Source: Micractinium sp. NFX-FRZ (lineage: Eukaryota; Chlorophyta; Trebouxiophyceae; Chlorellales; Chlorellaceae). From it: a stretch of DNA of 27,288 bases. The notes beneath the pieces were generated by a model. The model worked only from the letters and a program-made list of their open reading frames with translations. It was not told the origin of the DNA and searched no databases. Shown one piece after another: positions 9,801 to 18,774 of this stretch; position 1 is the first letter of the stretch, and each line of letters begins with the position of its first letter. The stretch is taken from assembly GCA_029339195.1 (NCBI GenBank), contig JAPTJF010000626.1:1-27288 (forward strand), written 5' to 3'. Both the position numbers and the translations under genes were made by a program.

Positions 9801-10947
9801 GACACGCGCAGCCGCATGCGGGCCCTCACAGACCTGCCCACCCTCTTCCTCTCCTCGCTGCTGGTGAGGCCCGGCGGGCCCGCTGCACTCTGCACGCTTG
9901 CATGGTGCATGCTTGCATGCTGCCTTCCGCCGCCCGCTGCCCTGCCTGCACCCCTGTGTCACCTTGCCCTTCCTCTCTCAGTTTCCTTGCCCACCTCACC
10001 CTACTTGCTTTCCCCTGCAGGACGAGATGCTGCCCCCCGAGCAGATGCAGGAGCTGTACGAGCTCCACCCCCACGACCCGTGGACCATCGTCTACTTTGA
10101 GGGTGAGGGGCGGGGGGCAGGCAGGCTGCTGACTGGGGGCCCATAGCTGAGCTAGGCCATGCGAGGGGTTGCGTGTGTCTCCTTTGAGAAATGAGGGTGG
10201 GCAGTGGTGGGGCAGGCAGGCTGTTGAGCGGTGCGTTGCTGAGCTGCATGAATTTGTGGTTTTGAACATGAAGTTGGGAGGTGGCCAGAAACAGGCCTGC
10301 CAGTGTGCTGCTGCGTGGAGCGCCTGACAGAGGATGCACAAGTGTCTGGCTCGTCATCTCCAGTATCCCGCCTCGCTCGCCCCTCTGGGCCCTCTCCCTT
10401 TTGCTGGCTTCCCAGGGCTGCAAGCGCACGCCACATGGACACCTCCAGCGACACATCAGCAGTGTGGTACCGCAAATACTGCCTTTCTCACCCTCCTCCT
10501 TTCCCTGCCGCCTCCTGCCCTGAGCAGACGGGCCCCACCTGGACACAAGCGCCACGTCAGCATTGCGGTGCCGGACTACTTGCTTCGTCACAACTCGCCC
10601 CCTGCTGCCTCTCTCCCTGTGCAGATGGGCGCCACCTGGACACGTACGACACATCAGAGATGCAGTACTGGGGGGCAGTACAGGGCTTCCTTTCCACCCT
10701 GGGCCCCGCCCAGCCGCTGCCGCCGCTGCCCGAGGGGGCACAGCAGGCAGAGCAGGTGGAGCAGCTGACGGAGCAGCAGCTGCAGCTGCTGCATCGGGAG
10801 CGGAGGCAGGGGGAGATGCAGCCGCCGGCGAGGCAGGAGATGGCGGCGGCGGGGCAGGTTGTGGCGGAGGGATCGGCAGCCGGTGCCGTGGCGGCAGGAG
10901 CAGCGGCGGCGGCAGCAGCAGCAGCAGAGTCACGCAAGGAGCAGTGA
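6863..10947 (+). CDS. WAV2: WAV2/BEM46/ABHD13-type alpha/beta hydrolase, membrane-anchored
   Basis: Nine exons: 6863-6904, 7186-7242, 7693-7904, 8074-8173, 8816-8884, 9254-9417, 9770-9863, 10021-10102 and 10625-10947. All junctions are GT-AG and the frame closes at 380 aa. An N-terminal hydrophobic segment (about residues 15-30) suggests a signal anchor. The fold is a serine hydrolase: oxyanion region FFQENAGN, nucleophile elbow GRSLGG (Ser167), acid in DEMLPP (Asp247) and His277 in GRHLD. YRGYGRSEG is also typical of this family. Plant WAV2 and yeast Bem46 relatives are membrane proteins linked to bending and polarity; the substrate is unknown. Residues from about 300 form a Gln/Ala/Glu-rich low-complexity tail that the core family lacks. 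Introns 2, 4, 5 and 8 contain degenerate copies of adjoining exon edges, listed separately. No TGTAA signal is seen close behind the stop. Confidence 0.92.
7253..7365 (+). repeat. Three tandem copies after hydrolase exon 2
   Basis: GGGCTGGGCCGGGGTGCAG (with small changes) recurs three times, each followed by a GTGTG-rich stretch, in units of about 35-45 bp. The array starts about 10 nt inside intron 2. Confidence 0.85.
7543..7620 (+). repeat. Intronic echo of hydrolase exon 3, open and with acceptor
   Basis: CGCAG is followed by ACCTACATGCCCCGCCTGCC, against the true ATCTACGTGCCGCGCCTGCC at 7693. It translates as TYMPRLPG (true IYVPRLPG) and stays open into a diverged stretch. No good donor follows, so it reads as a pseudo-exon. 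Confidence 0.85.
8590..8745 (+). repeat. Two intronic echoes of the start of hydrolase exon 5
   Basis: After GCAG at 8599, GGCATGCAGCTGGACGTTCA translates as GMQLDV; after GCAG at 8719, GGCCTGCTGCTGGGC translates as GLLLG. The true exon at 8816 begins GGACTGCAATTGGATGCT (GLQLDA). Each copy keeps an acceptor-like CAG behind a pyrimidine-rich tract. Confidence 0.65.
8970..9260 (+). repeat. Tandem array ending in hydrolase exon 6, with one exon-start echo
   Basis: Units containing CATTCCTCTGCA / CATCCTTTTGCA and CCCTGCTCTGCCCCGC start near 8970, 9070 and 9184. The second unit includes CTGCAG/CTCATCCTGTTTGGCCGCTCC at 9136, an echo of the true acceptor and exon start CTGCAG/GTCATCCTGTTTGGGCGCTCC at 9254, offset by 118 bp. 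Confidence 0.85.
10173..10247 (+). repeat. Intronic echo of the end of hydrolase exon 8 and its donor flank
   Basis: TCTCCTTTGAG, then GGGGCAGGCAGGCTGTTGAG and TTGCTGAGCTG, mirror the true exon end TCTACTTTGAG with GGGGCAGGCAGGCTGCTGAC and TAGCTGAGCTA in the intron, shifted about 85 bp. The duplicated unit spans the exon-intron border. Confidence 0.8.
10423..10590 (+). repeat. Two intronic echoes of the start of hydrolase exon 9
   Basis: The true exon start at 10625 contains CGCCACCTGGACACGTACGA. Copy 1 (about 10426) has CGCCACATGGACACCTCCAG, then GACACATCAGCAGTG. Copy 2 (about 10521) has CCCCACCTGGACACAAGCGC, then CACGTCAGCATTGC. Copy 2 also keeps an acceptor-like GAGCAG. The period is about 100 bp, giving three staggered units with only the last one spliced in the model. 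Confidence 0.85.
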
Positions 10948-12417
10948 AGGAACTGGCGGCGGCAGGTTCCTGCATCAGCCTGTTGAGGGGCAGGCCTCAG
11001 GGCTGAGGCTCGTGCCCCTGCACCATGCCTGCCACTGCCCAGGATAGCTCTGCTCCCCTTGTGCTCTCTTTGTACATAGCTCAAACCGTGTGCGCCTCTT
11101 GCCAACCCTGCCGCGAAAACATCCCTCCCTGCGTCCAAACGGCTCGCCAATCCCTTTCCTCCAAATCCAGGCCCTGCTTCTCTCCGCCTGCTTGCTTGCA
11201 GCAGCTGTCACTAGTGGCTCTGCTCCCCTCTCTTTGTCACTCGTCTTGTTGATTACACAAGCATTCGCAAAATGAAGGGGCCGCGGCGTGGGATGACTCG
11301 ACGCGAGGACCACGGATTGAGTGCAACCGAGGGAACGGGGGTTTCAGGGTCAATCAGGGGACCGGAAAGTTGAGTCAAACCAAAGCTGAATGGGGGTCAA
11401 TGAGCGAACCACGGATTGAGTCCAACCAAGGGTTTAAGGCGTGCTGACCAGGAGCCGCCACCGGGGGGGTGGCTTTAACCGCAAATCGGGGGGCGGGGCC
11501 GCCTGCAAAGGCAAAGCGCCAGGCTGGACGGGAACTGCTGCATATCCCCGCAGAGCTAGCTAGCTGAGCGCTGGGGTGTTCATTGGGCAATAAAGAGTGC
11601 TGTGGTGGGCAACAATGGAAGCACGAGGGTGGGAAGAGAGGGGGAGGGAGGGAGACGAGTAGGCATAGGCGTCGAGAGCCGTGCCTTGCTGGCGGCGGGC
11701 TAGCGGCCTGGCCTGGGCTGGCGGGCCTTGGGCAGCAATGACGGGCTGCCGCCAGGCTTGGGACGTTGGCCGGCTGCCAGCTGCTCGCAAAGGTGCAGTG
11801 CAAGAGAGAACAGAAGAGAGAACGGAAGCGCCGCCGGAGCTGCCGGGCGGGCAGGGGGGGGTTGCTGGCGAGGGAAGGGGGGAGGGAGGGAAGAGGCGTT
11901 GCCCAAAAGGGCGAAGCCCCCTGCCCGCACAGCTGGGGTGGCTGGCTGGCAACGGGGCTGGGCGAGGGGAGTGTCGGGGTTGGTTGGCGGTGGGCGGTTG
12001 GTTGGCAGTCGAGTGGCAGTCGAGCGGGGGCAAGACTGTTGGCAGATTTCATCCAGGGCGGGTGGCTTGTCGGCGCCTGGAAGTCGGGGGGTTGTGTGGT
12101 TGGCGTTGAGTGGTGGCGCTGGCTGGCAAAGCCGAGCCGAGCAGGAGGTGGTGTGCGTGCGGTGGGATGGTTGGGGGGCCGGGCTGCGCGTGGTCGCGGG
12201 TGTCGGTGTGGTCATGGTCGTGTGTGGCCCGGCCGGCCGGCTGGCGGGTGGAGGTGCGGTGCAGGGGCTGTGCTGTTTTGTTTTTGCTGTGTGTTTTCGG
12301 GGGCATGGGAGGGGCGGGCGAGGGCGGCGCTGGCCGCCGGCTGCCGGCTGCATCGGTTGCAGCAGCTGCAGCATGTGGGCGTGAGCAGCGCCGCGCCCCG
12401 CCGACTTCCGTGGTTCA
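10948..12417. other. Convergent 3' region between hydrolase and DUF506 gene
   Basis: The stops of genes 2 and 3 face each other across about 1.5 kb, so this holds both 3' UTRs and a spacer. From about 11600 to 12400 the plus strand is strongly G-rich and the minus strand C-rich. Long open frames here, such as 11766-12851 on the plus strand, have no recognisable domain, run into gene 3 on the opposite strand and overlap one another, which suggests composition rather than coding. A short internal repeat at 11309-11434 is listed separately. Confidence 0.5.
11309..11434. repeat. Two-copy, about 99-bp period degenerate repeat
   Basis: ACCACGGATTGAGT occurs exactly at 11309 and 11408, each followed by a C-rich CAACC-AGGG variant. 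Related GGGTCAAT...GACC/AACC segments lie at about 11347 and 11394. The block is less GC-rich than its surroundings and lies between the two convergent 3' ends. I do not recognise it as a known element. Confidence 0.6.
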
Positions 12418-13844
12418 TCAGGCGGCGCCCATTGCGTGCAGCTTGGCCGCAAACAGGTCGCCACCGGCGGGGCGGCCCTGCGCAGCCCAGGCGCTGCAGC
12501 CAGCACCAGAGGAGTGCACGCGGCTGCCGCTGGCGCTGCCGCTCAGGCCCCACTTGCTCAGGAGCGCCTGGGCGGTGCGCCAGGGCGGCAGATCCTCGCC
12601 CTGGGCAGCAAAGCTGGCTGCCATCTCACGCGCCAAGATGCCCACTGCACGGTGCAGCGACACCTGCAGGCAGCAGCACAGAAGGGGGAACGAGGCGGAG
12701 GGTGAAGCAGTGCCGTCAAGAGGGGCCGCTGGCAGGGACAAAGACGGCAGCTTGTGGTGCAGGCAAGCAGGCAGGCAGAGGGAGGACCTGCGGCAACGTC
12801 TGGGCGGCTGCACCAGTGACAACAGCTTCGACAGCGGCACCACACACATAGCGGCAACCCATTGCCCCCAGCATGCTCACACATAAGCACCCACCTTGCT
12901 GACCACCGCAACGGGCGGCACGCCGTCGAGCACGGCCGCAAAGCGGGGGGTGGGGTGCGCGATGCAGAAGCAGTCCCTGAAATTTGGCTCCACAATGTAT
13001 GTGGCCAGGCCAGTGGAACTGGTGTCTGCAGGCAGAGGTAGTGAAAGGCGGGGCAGCAGACACTCGTGTCAGGCGCACCGGAGAGGCAGCAATGTGGCAG
13101 CGGGTGCAATGCAACGCCATGCCTAGTGCATGCACCACAGCTACAGGTGGCACGTGCGGGAGATGCACGCTGCACCTGCACAACTCACAACCCCCGGCTG
13201 TGGAGCACGCTGTTTCTTGCTTACCTGGCAGGCAGACGGTGATGTACTGGTGGCGCACGCACTGCTTGAAGGAGTACAGGGAGGCGGTCGACTCGTGCAG
13301 CTTGGCGCTGTAACCCAGGCGCTGCAGCACCGCCACCAGTGCTGCGGGTTCAGCGCGGAAGGCACCGCCGCAGGCCAGCTCCACGTGGCGAGCGAGCTGC
13401 AGAGGGAAGGAAAGGGGAGGGGTTAGGAAGGCTGTGTGGATACGCAACGGCGGCAGCGGCGGCGGCGGCAGGTGATGATCCAGTTCAGGTGCGCGCAGTG
13501 GGACGGATCGCTGGTCGATTTGGCGCATTGCAACATGCGATGCAAAGGCGCGGGAGGCGGGGCAAACGCAAGACGCGGCTCGACAACTACCACTCGCTGC
13601 CCAGAACATGCATGGCACTCACCATGGCCTCCGCCTCGCTTGCAGGCCCCAGCAGGTGGTCAAGGCTGTCCAACGCCTCGGCTGCGGCTGCCACGGACTG
13701 CTCAAACGGGAGCGGAGTCTTGCCAACCTCCAACTCTTCAAAGGGAAACACCAGGTCCATGGGGCTGCTTGCCATGGCTTCAGAAATGTTGGGAGCGTTC
13801 ACCGGCGAGTCGGACAGGGGAGGCACGCAGACAACAGGCCGCAT
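12418..13844 (-). CDS. DUF506 / PDDEXK_6 family protein
   Basis: Four exons on the minus strand: 13844-13623, 13396-13225, 13025-12895 and 12663-12418. All junctions are GT-AG and the protein is 256 aa. The ATG at 13844 was chosen because the in-frame extension upstream would need a GTG start. Hallmarks of the plant DUF506 family appear in order: LGYSAKLHESTA (the family's GYDA-type motif) in exon 2, YIVEPNFRDCFCIAHPTPRF (the D-x-x-F-R...I-A-R-P-T motif) in exon 3, and LPPWRTAQALLSKW (from residue 200) in exon 4. The acidic PFEELE stretch near residues 34-39 is also typical of the N-terminus. The fold is predicted to be related to PDDEXK nucleases, but I see no clear intact D-ExK active site, and the biochemical role is unknown. 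Confidence 0.85.
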
Positions 13845-14735
13845 ATATGTGGGGAAGGCTGGGGAGGCGGCGGCGTGCAATGCAAACGGTTGATGAATGG
13901 CAGGGGTTCGCACGGTGCGATGGCGGTGTTAGAGAGGCCGGATCAGGTGCGATGGCCGAATTTGATCGCCAGTGCCACCTGGCCGGACTTGGCGTCCAGA
14001 CTCCTCCAGAACCAGGACTGGGATCATGGGAGCTGCGCCGATCGCTTTCCGGTATAATAGTTGCATACAGCTGCAGTGCACGTAGGTAGTCCTCGCACAG
14101 TTTCAAGCGGCGGAGTGAGAGCTGACCTGGGCATGTGGAGATGTGGTTTGGTTGAGTGCGGCAGTGCGGGTGCATAGCTGGGGGCTCTCTCAAAGTTGGC
14201 CTCTTATCATTTCAGCGTTGCAGTGCAATACACGGTCAGAGGATGCATTTGTGCTCCGTGCAACCGCCGCTGCGATGTGCTGCGCGCACTGAGGCACACC
14301 TGACTGGGTGTCAGCAGGGTGAGGTGTCAGCCTGCCAGGGTGCGTGCTGCGGGCGCGCGGCTGCGGGGCAGTGCAGGCATCAATGCACCTGATCGGAGTG
14401 TGTGGCAGGCCTCGCGGTAATATTAGTGGAAAACCAGGAGTGAGACACCACGGCAAGGCGCCGCTGTGCGCGCTTTGACCGCAGGGTGCGCAGGTCGTGC
14501 CCTTGGCTGCCTGCATGTTTGCTTCGTGACATGGGTCCATGAGGTTATTCAACTCTCTGCCTCCAGATGTGTAAACTCAATTGAACGGCTACTTCAGAAG
14601 TAAAACATTATGTGTGCACAGTGGAACCTGTCAGGCGTAGGTTGAGTTATCTAGATGAAGTAGCGATCACGCACGCGGCCAGCTGCCGTTTTCGAGGAGG
14701 GCTCGCGCAGGTGGAGGTGGGCCGCCTGCGGGACG
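13845..14735. other. Intergenic: DUF506 gene promoter and 3' end of the cysteine-rich gene
   Basis: Both flanking genes are on the minus strand. The half next to 13845 should carry the promoter and 5' UTR of the DUF506 gene, and the half next to 14735 the 3' UTR of the cysteine-rich gene. Open frames such as 13780-14193 on the minus strand have no recognisable content. I see no RNA gene or mobile element here. Confidence 0.45.
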
Positions 14736-17700
14736 TCATTGCAACGCCACGTAATACAAAGCAGCCGCGGCGCATATGGCTGTGTACATGATCCAGGATG
14801 AGTACCAATCTTGCGCCCCGCTCAAGCCTGCTTGCAAGCCCAAGCTCAAGTCGGCCTTCATGCACACGTGCGCTGCCGGGTCCGGAACCCACCCTTGCTG
14901 GCAATGGCTGCACTCTGGCATTACGCCGGGCAAGACCTGCATTTGCAAGGAAGCCCACGCACGGTATATGGGGTATATGGGTGCAGCAGGCATCGCAGCT
15001 CCGCTGCCTGGCTGGGCTGGGCGTGTCAGCACACATGCGCGGTGCATGCTGAGGCACTCCCCTCCTGCCAGGCCCCCCAACTCACAATGGGACTGCACTG
15101 GGTGCAGTGTGCATCAGCCTCCTGGCAGGGATGGCACTCGGGGGATGTGTCGTTCAGCACGTTGAGGAAGTAGCCTGCTGGGGGATACAATGCGGGGGAG
15201 ATGGGCAGGCACTTGGGCGCAGCAGCAAGCGGTGTGTCACCTCCCAGCGGTGCCCCATCCGCTGTTTTTTGAGCACTTTGGAGCGACAACGGCAGGCCCA
15301 CATCCCTAAACATGTCTAGTCCACTCCCATTGAGAATGAAGAAGCGCTGTGCCCCACCCGCACTTGTGAGCATGGCGCCCCGCTCCCCAGCCTCCCACTC
15401 ACCATCATCACAGGAGGCGCACACTGTGGCGCCAGCCTCTGAGACGTTGCCAGAAGCGCAGTGGGGGGTGCTGCATGCATGTGGGCAGGGGTGTGCAGTG
15501 GCCACCACATGGGCAGCGTGATGAGAGAAGGCTGCCTGCCCACCGCGCAGCCAGCCCAACCGCCTCATGCTCCTGGGCCCGCCTGCTCACCTCTTCACAC
15601 ACGTGCTGCCATTCAGGACGTAGCCAGTACGACCGAGGCAGGTTTCGCATGCGCTTGGCCCAAGCGGGCAGCTCCCGCACCCCGGCACCGCGCACGGCAC
15701 GCACTGCCCAGTCTTCTGGTCAAGTGCCAGCCCACGTGGCTCGCCATCGACCAGCGTTTCGTAGTCGCAACTGTGGAGATGAGGAGCGATGAGGCTCAGT
15801 CGGAGACAGAGGAACAGCACAGGTTGCAAGCCAGGATGAGAGGGCAGCCCAGACGTCGAGCGCCAGCCGCCCATCCGACCAATGCTGCTGGTGGGGCGAC
15901 TGCAGCAGGGGCAGCTGCATGCATCAACGGCCCAAGCCGCCCCATGCAGCCCAGCTCACGCATCGCAGCGTTTGGGGTCACTGCACGAGGCACAGCCCCT
16001 GGGGCAGGGAAGGCACTGGCCACGTGCGAAGGAAAAGCCTATGTAACACCTGCGGCCAAGGGAAGAGAAGGCGGGGTTGCGCATGTCACGGTGGTGCATG
16101 GCTGCCCGCTCACGAGAGGTGCCAAGCATACCGCGCGCAGCATGCACCCCGTGACTGTGCTTGCATCCGCACCCAGACTCACGTGCTGCGCTCACAGCCG
16201 CACCCGGACTCACGTGCTGTTCCCCCTGCATGCATCCAAGTCGCCGGAGCAGAGCTGGCAAGAGCCGTCCGCCGCGAGCTGGCCCGCCATCTGTGGGCAC
16301 AGCAGGGGGGGAACAGCGTGAAGAAGGCGGGAAGGCACATTGTGGGTGCGACCCCCGTCTCATACCCCCTACCGGCTCGCGCCCTCCATCCCCAGCGGGG
16401 CTGTCGACCCAGTGCTGCCTGCGGTGCCAGCACTCGACTGCATGCTGCCGCCCCGAGCGGGCCTGCAAGGCTGTGCCCGCCCGACTGCCCCTGGAGGCCT
16501 GCAGCATGCACATGTGTCATGGCCTACAGCCGCTGCCGCGCGTCCCCAAGCCAGCAACCTCCACTGCCCACCACTGCACACGCCCTCTACCTGTCCCTCC
16601 CTCTCTCCTGCACGCACAGCCTCACCCAGGCGCCGCAGCTGCTGCAGCTGTCTCGGTCCTCTGCACACTCAGTACAGCCGGGCTGCTTGCAGGGCTGGCA
16701 CGTTCCGTTGACCATTGCGTGCTGCAGCGCAAGGACAGGTGAGCCAGGGTTGCCCGCAGGCCAGCAAGCTGGCAAGCGCTGCGCAACGCGCTGCCACTCT
16801 CACACAGCTAGCGATCCGCAATGGCTCACCCCCCACCCTCTGCCGCTGGCAGCAGCGGTGCGCCAGCGCACGCACGTCCTTTGCGCAAGAGTAGCAAGCG
16901 CCGGTGACATCGTCGCATGCCCAACAAGCCTCCGGGCTGCACAGGTGATGCGCAGGGGAGCGGAGGAGGGGAGGGGTAGGCGGTGGTCCATCGCTGCTGA
17001 CATCAATTGGGCCTGAGCGCTGGCAGGATGGCTCAGCCCTGAGGCCGGCGAGGCCCGGCAAGCAGCCGTCCACCACCGCAATGGCGGCCCACATGGCTGC
17101 AGCCACCAACACAAAGCTCTTGGCAGTACCGCCAAACGCTCACCACTCCGTGCATGTCCCGTTTGCGTCCGCGAAGTACATGACTTCAGACTGTGGCACG
17201 GAAAAAGGGGCAGCCGGGGTGTGGGCAAAGCGGGCAAGCGTGTTGGCAAGCAGGGGTGCGGGGCGTTGCAGAGCCAACCACTGCGTAGGGCCCACTCACA
17301 TCTAAGTAGAAATCACAGAAGGTGCACTTGGACACGTCCCCGTCACAGTAGGTGCAGACGGACTGGGTGCTGTGGGAGGAAATGAGGCAGCAGAGGAGTT
17401 AGCTGGCTGAGCGCTCCTCAGCCCTACCGCATGGCAGGAGCTTGCCGGCATGGCCATAGATCTGCCTGCTTCAGCCCCCGCAGCGCGCAGCCCCTGTCCC
17501 CACTCACCACTTCACGCACGATCCGTTGACCAGCCCAAAGTTGATCCCACACTCGAGGCAGGTGGAGTTGGGGTTGTCACTGGGGGCGGAGCAGTTCCGG
17601 CATGGTGCCACACTGTAGGGCCAGGTAGAGGGGTCCCAGGCAACAAACCATTCGCCCATGTTATTCTGGCTTTGAGGATATTCATGGCACGTCGTCGTCT

Positions 17701-17937
17701 GGTTTCCTTGAGCAGAGTTTGGCCGCACTGCAGGAGCAGCGTGTTGGAGCGGCACTGGAGCAAGGGGTTGGTGGGAAGTGGGCGGCGGCAGCAGGCGGCA
17801 GACGGTGGCCACGGGGGTGGCGCACCGTAACACCCGCTGCAGCGTGCCTCAACCTCTGCTTCCGGCTGCTCCGGGCGCCCACCTGCCAGGAGGAGCAGCA
17901 CCGCGACCGTCGCGGTCCCGGACCGAGACTCAACCAT
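14736..17937 (-). CDS. Cysteine-rich (furin-like/growth-factor-receptor-like) surface or secreted protein
   Basis: Twelve exons on the minus strand: 17937-17883, 17727-17508, 17369-17300, 17190-17144, 16936-16837, 16721-16626, 16290-16214, 16049-15960, 15770-15591, 15470-15403, 15174-15086 and 14936-14736. The model codes for 430 aa. Residues 1 to about 18 (MVESRSGTATVAVLLLLA) are a signal peptide, with likely cleavage near SAQG just after it. Nearly every exon then carries CxxC pairs in furin-like repeats, such as CLPCPRGCASC, CQPCKQPGCTEC and CHPCQEADAHCTQC, with several Asn-x-Ser/Thr sites. The protein ends in a hydrophobic stretch (about 412-430) with almost nothing after it, which fits a GPI-anchor signal or a C-terminal membrane segment. 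A surface location is inferred; the ligand and role are unknown. The donor of exon 5 (16837) uses GTGGGG and was picked over a nearby GTGAGC on phase grounds. Confidence 0.82.
16181..16220 (-). repeat. Intronic echo of the end of exon 7 of the cysteine-rich gene
   Basis: On the plus strand GCACCC-GACTCACGTGCTG occurs at 16179-16197 and again at 16201-16219. The second spans the true donor (exon end 16214), so the copy repeats the exon end and its GTGAGT donor about 22 bp into the intron. Confidence 0.75.
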
Positions 17938-18774
17938 AAGAAACCCGGGGCTGGGGGCTCGGTGATGGATGAAACGAGTTGCCGAGACGGTTGAGAGCTT
18001 GATCAAGGTGCAAGCGGGCCCGGTTGTATCGGTTTAAGTTGGTGCGACAGGTGGTGCAGCGTGCACATCGCACTGCGCACCGTGCGCACCTTAAGAGGCC
18101 GGCTGGAGAGCTGGACGGGTTCTCATGCCCCTTCTTGCGGTCGATGGCGTTTTGAGAGCACGTGTGGCTTGTTGCAATGATTGTGCACCCGTCCAGCCTG
18201 CTGGGCATGGCCCCCCACAGGCTGCGGGGCTACTTGTGAGCGGGCTGCTCGTGAGCAAGGGGGCTTAATCAGTTTTTGTTCCAGGAACCTTCAGACTGGC
18301 AGAGGCTGGCAGAGGGCGGTCGTGCACTGGCAGCTGCACTGGCTGAGGCAAGCAGCCCACTGACAGCCTGTTCCACTGGCGGAGATGAGCAGGCCATGGC
18401 AGCTGCAGCGCCCAGCTGCCATAACATTTGACGTGTGATGCACACAGTGATCCTTGCACATCTTACATCATGAAGACAGGTGGAGAAGGGGATGGTGCCA
18501 ATGACTTGGCTCACCAGGTGTAGATGGCACCTTGGCTGCCAGCATCACCTACCTCGAAACCACGCTGTGCTGCGCTGCACAGCATGCTCGCGAGGGCGCG
18601 ACTCCCCCATCAGTACGCCCTTGGAGCGCCTGCCTCCGCACCGAAGGCTTATTGCCTGCATCTATAGCTCTTGCGAGACCCAAGAGGTGGCAGCCGACGC
18701 CCGTTCAAGGGAGGAGCCCCGCCAGGCGTCTTCTCGTCACCTGCGCCGTCCGCGGCCCTGCCACCTGGCCACAT
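17938..18774. promoter_or_regulatory. Divergent promoter region of the cysteine-rich gene and the channel gene
   Basis: The start codons at 17937 (minus) and 18775 (plus) face away from each other across about 0.84 kb. The left part has no recognisable gene. The right part, from about 18520, holds a decayed coding fragment described separately, which would fall in the channel gene's promoter or 5' UTR. No clear TATA box was seen. Confidence 0.45.
18520..18730 (+). pseudogene. Decayed coding fragment, copy A of a dispersed repeat
   Basis: Bases 18560-18726 align by eye with 25739-25891, sharing CACGCTGTGCTG, CAGCATGCT, ACGCCCTTGGAG and CCTGCCT in the same order. Translated, both copies give AAQHA followed by TPLE-LP and a run rich in Glu, Arg and Leu, but the two parts are in different frames in each copy, so neither is intact. 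The parent family is not recognised. It lies just upstream of the channel gene's ATG, on the same strand. Confidence 0.5.

Noticed and set aside
11766..12851. 361-aa open frame on the plus strand
   Set aside because: No recognisable domain, biased composition, and it runs into exon 4 of the DUF506 gene on the other strand, which has clear family motifs and splice sites.
13780..14193. 137-aa open frame upstream of the DUF506 gene
   Set aside because: It overlaps exon 1 of the DUF506 gene in another frame, has no recognisable motif and offers no good splice link to a neighbouring gene.
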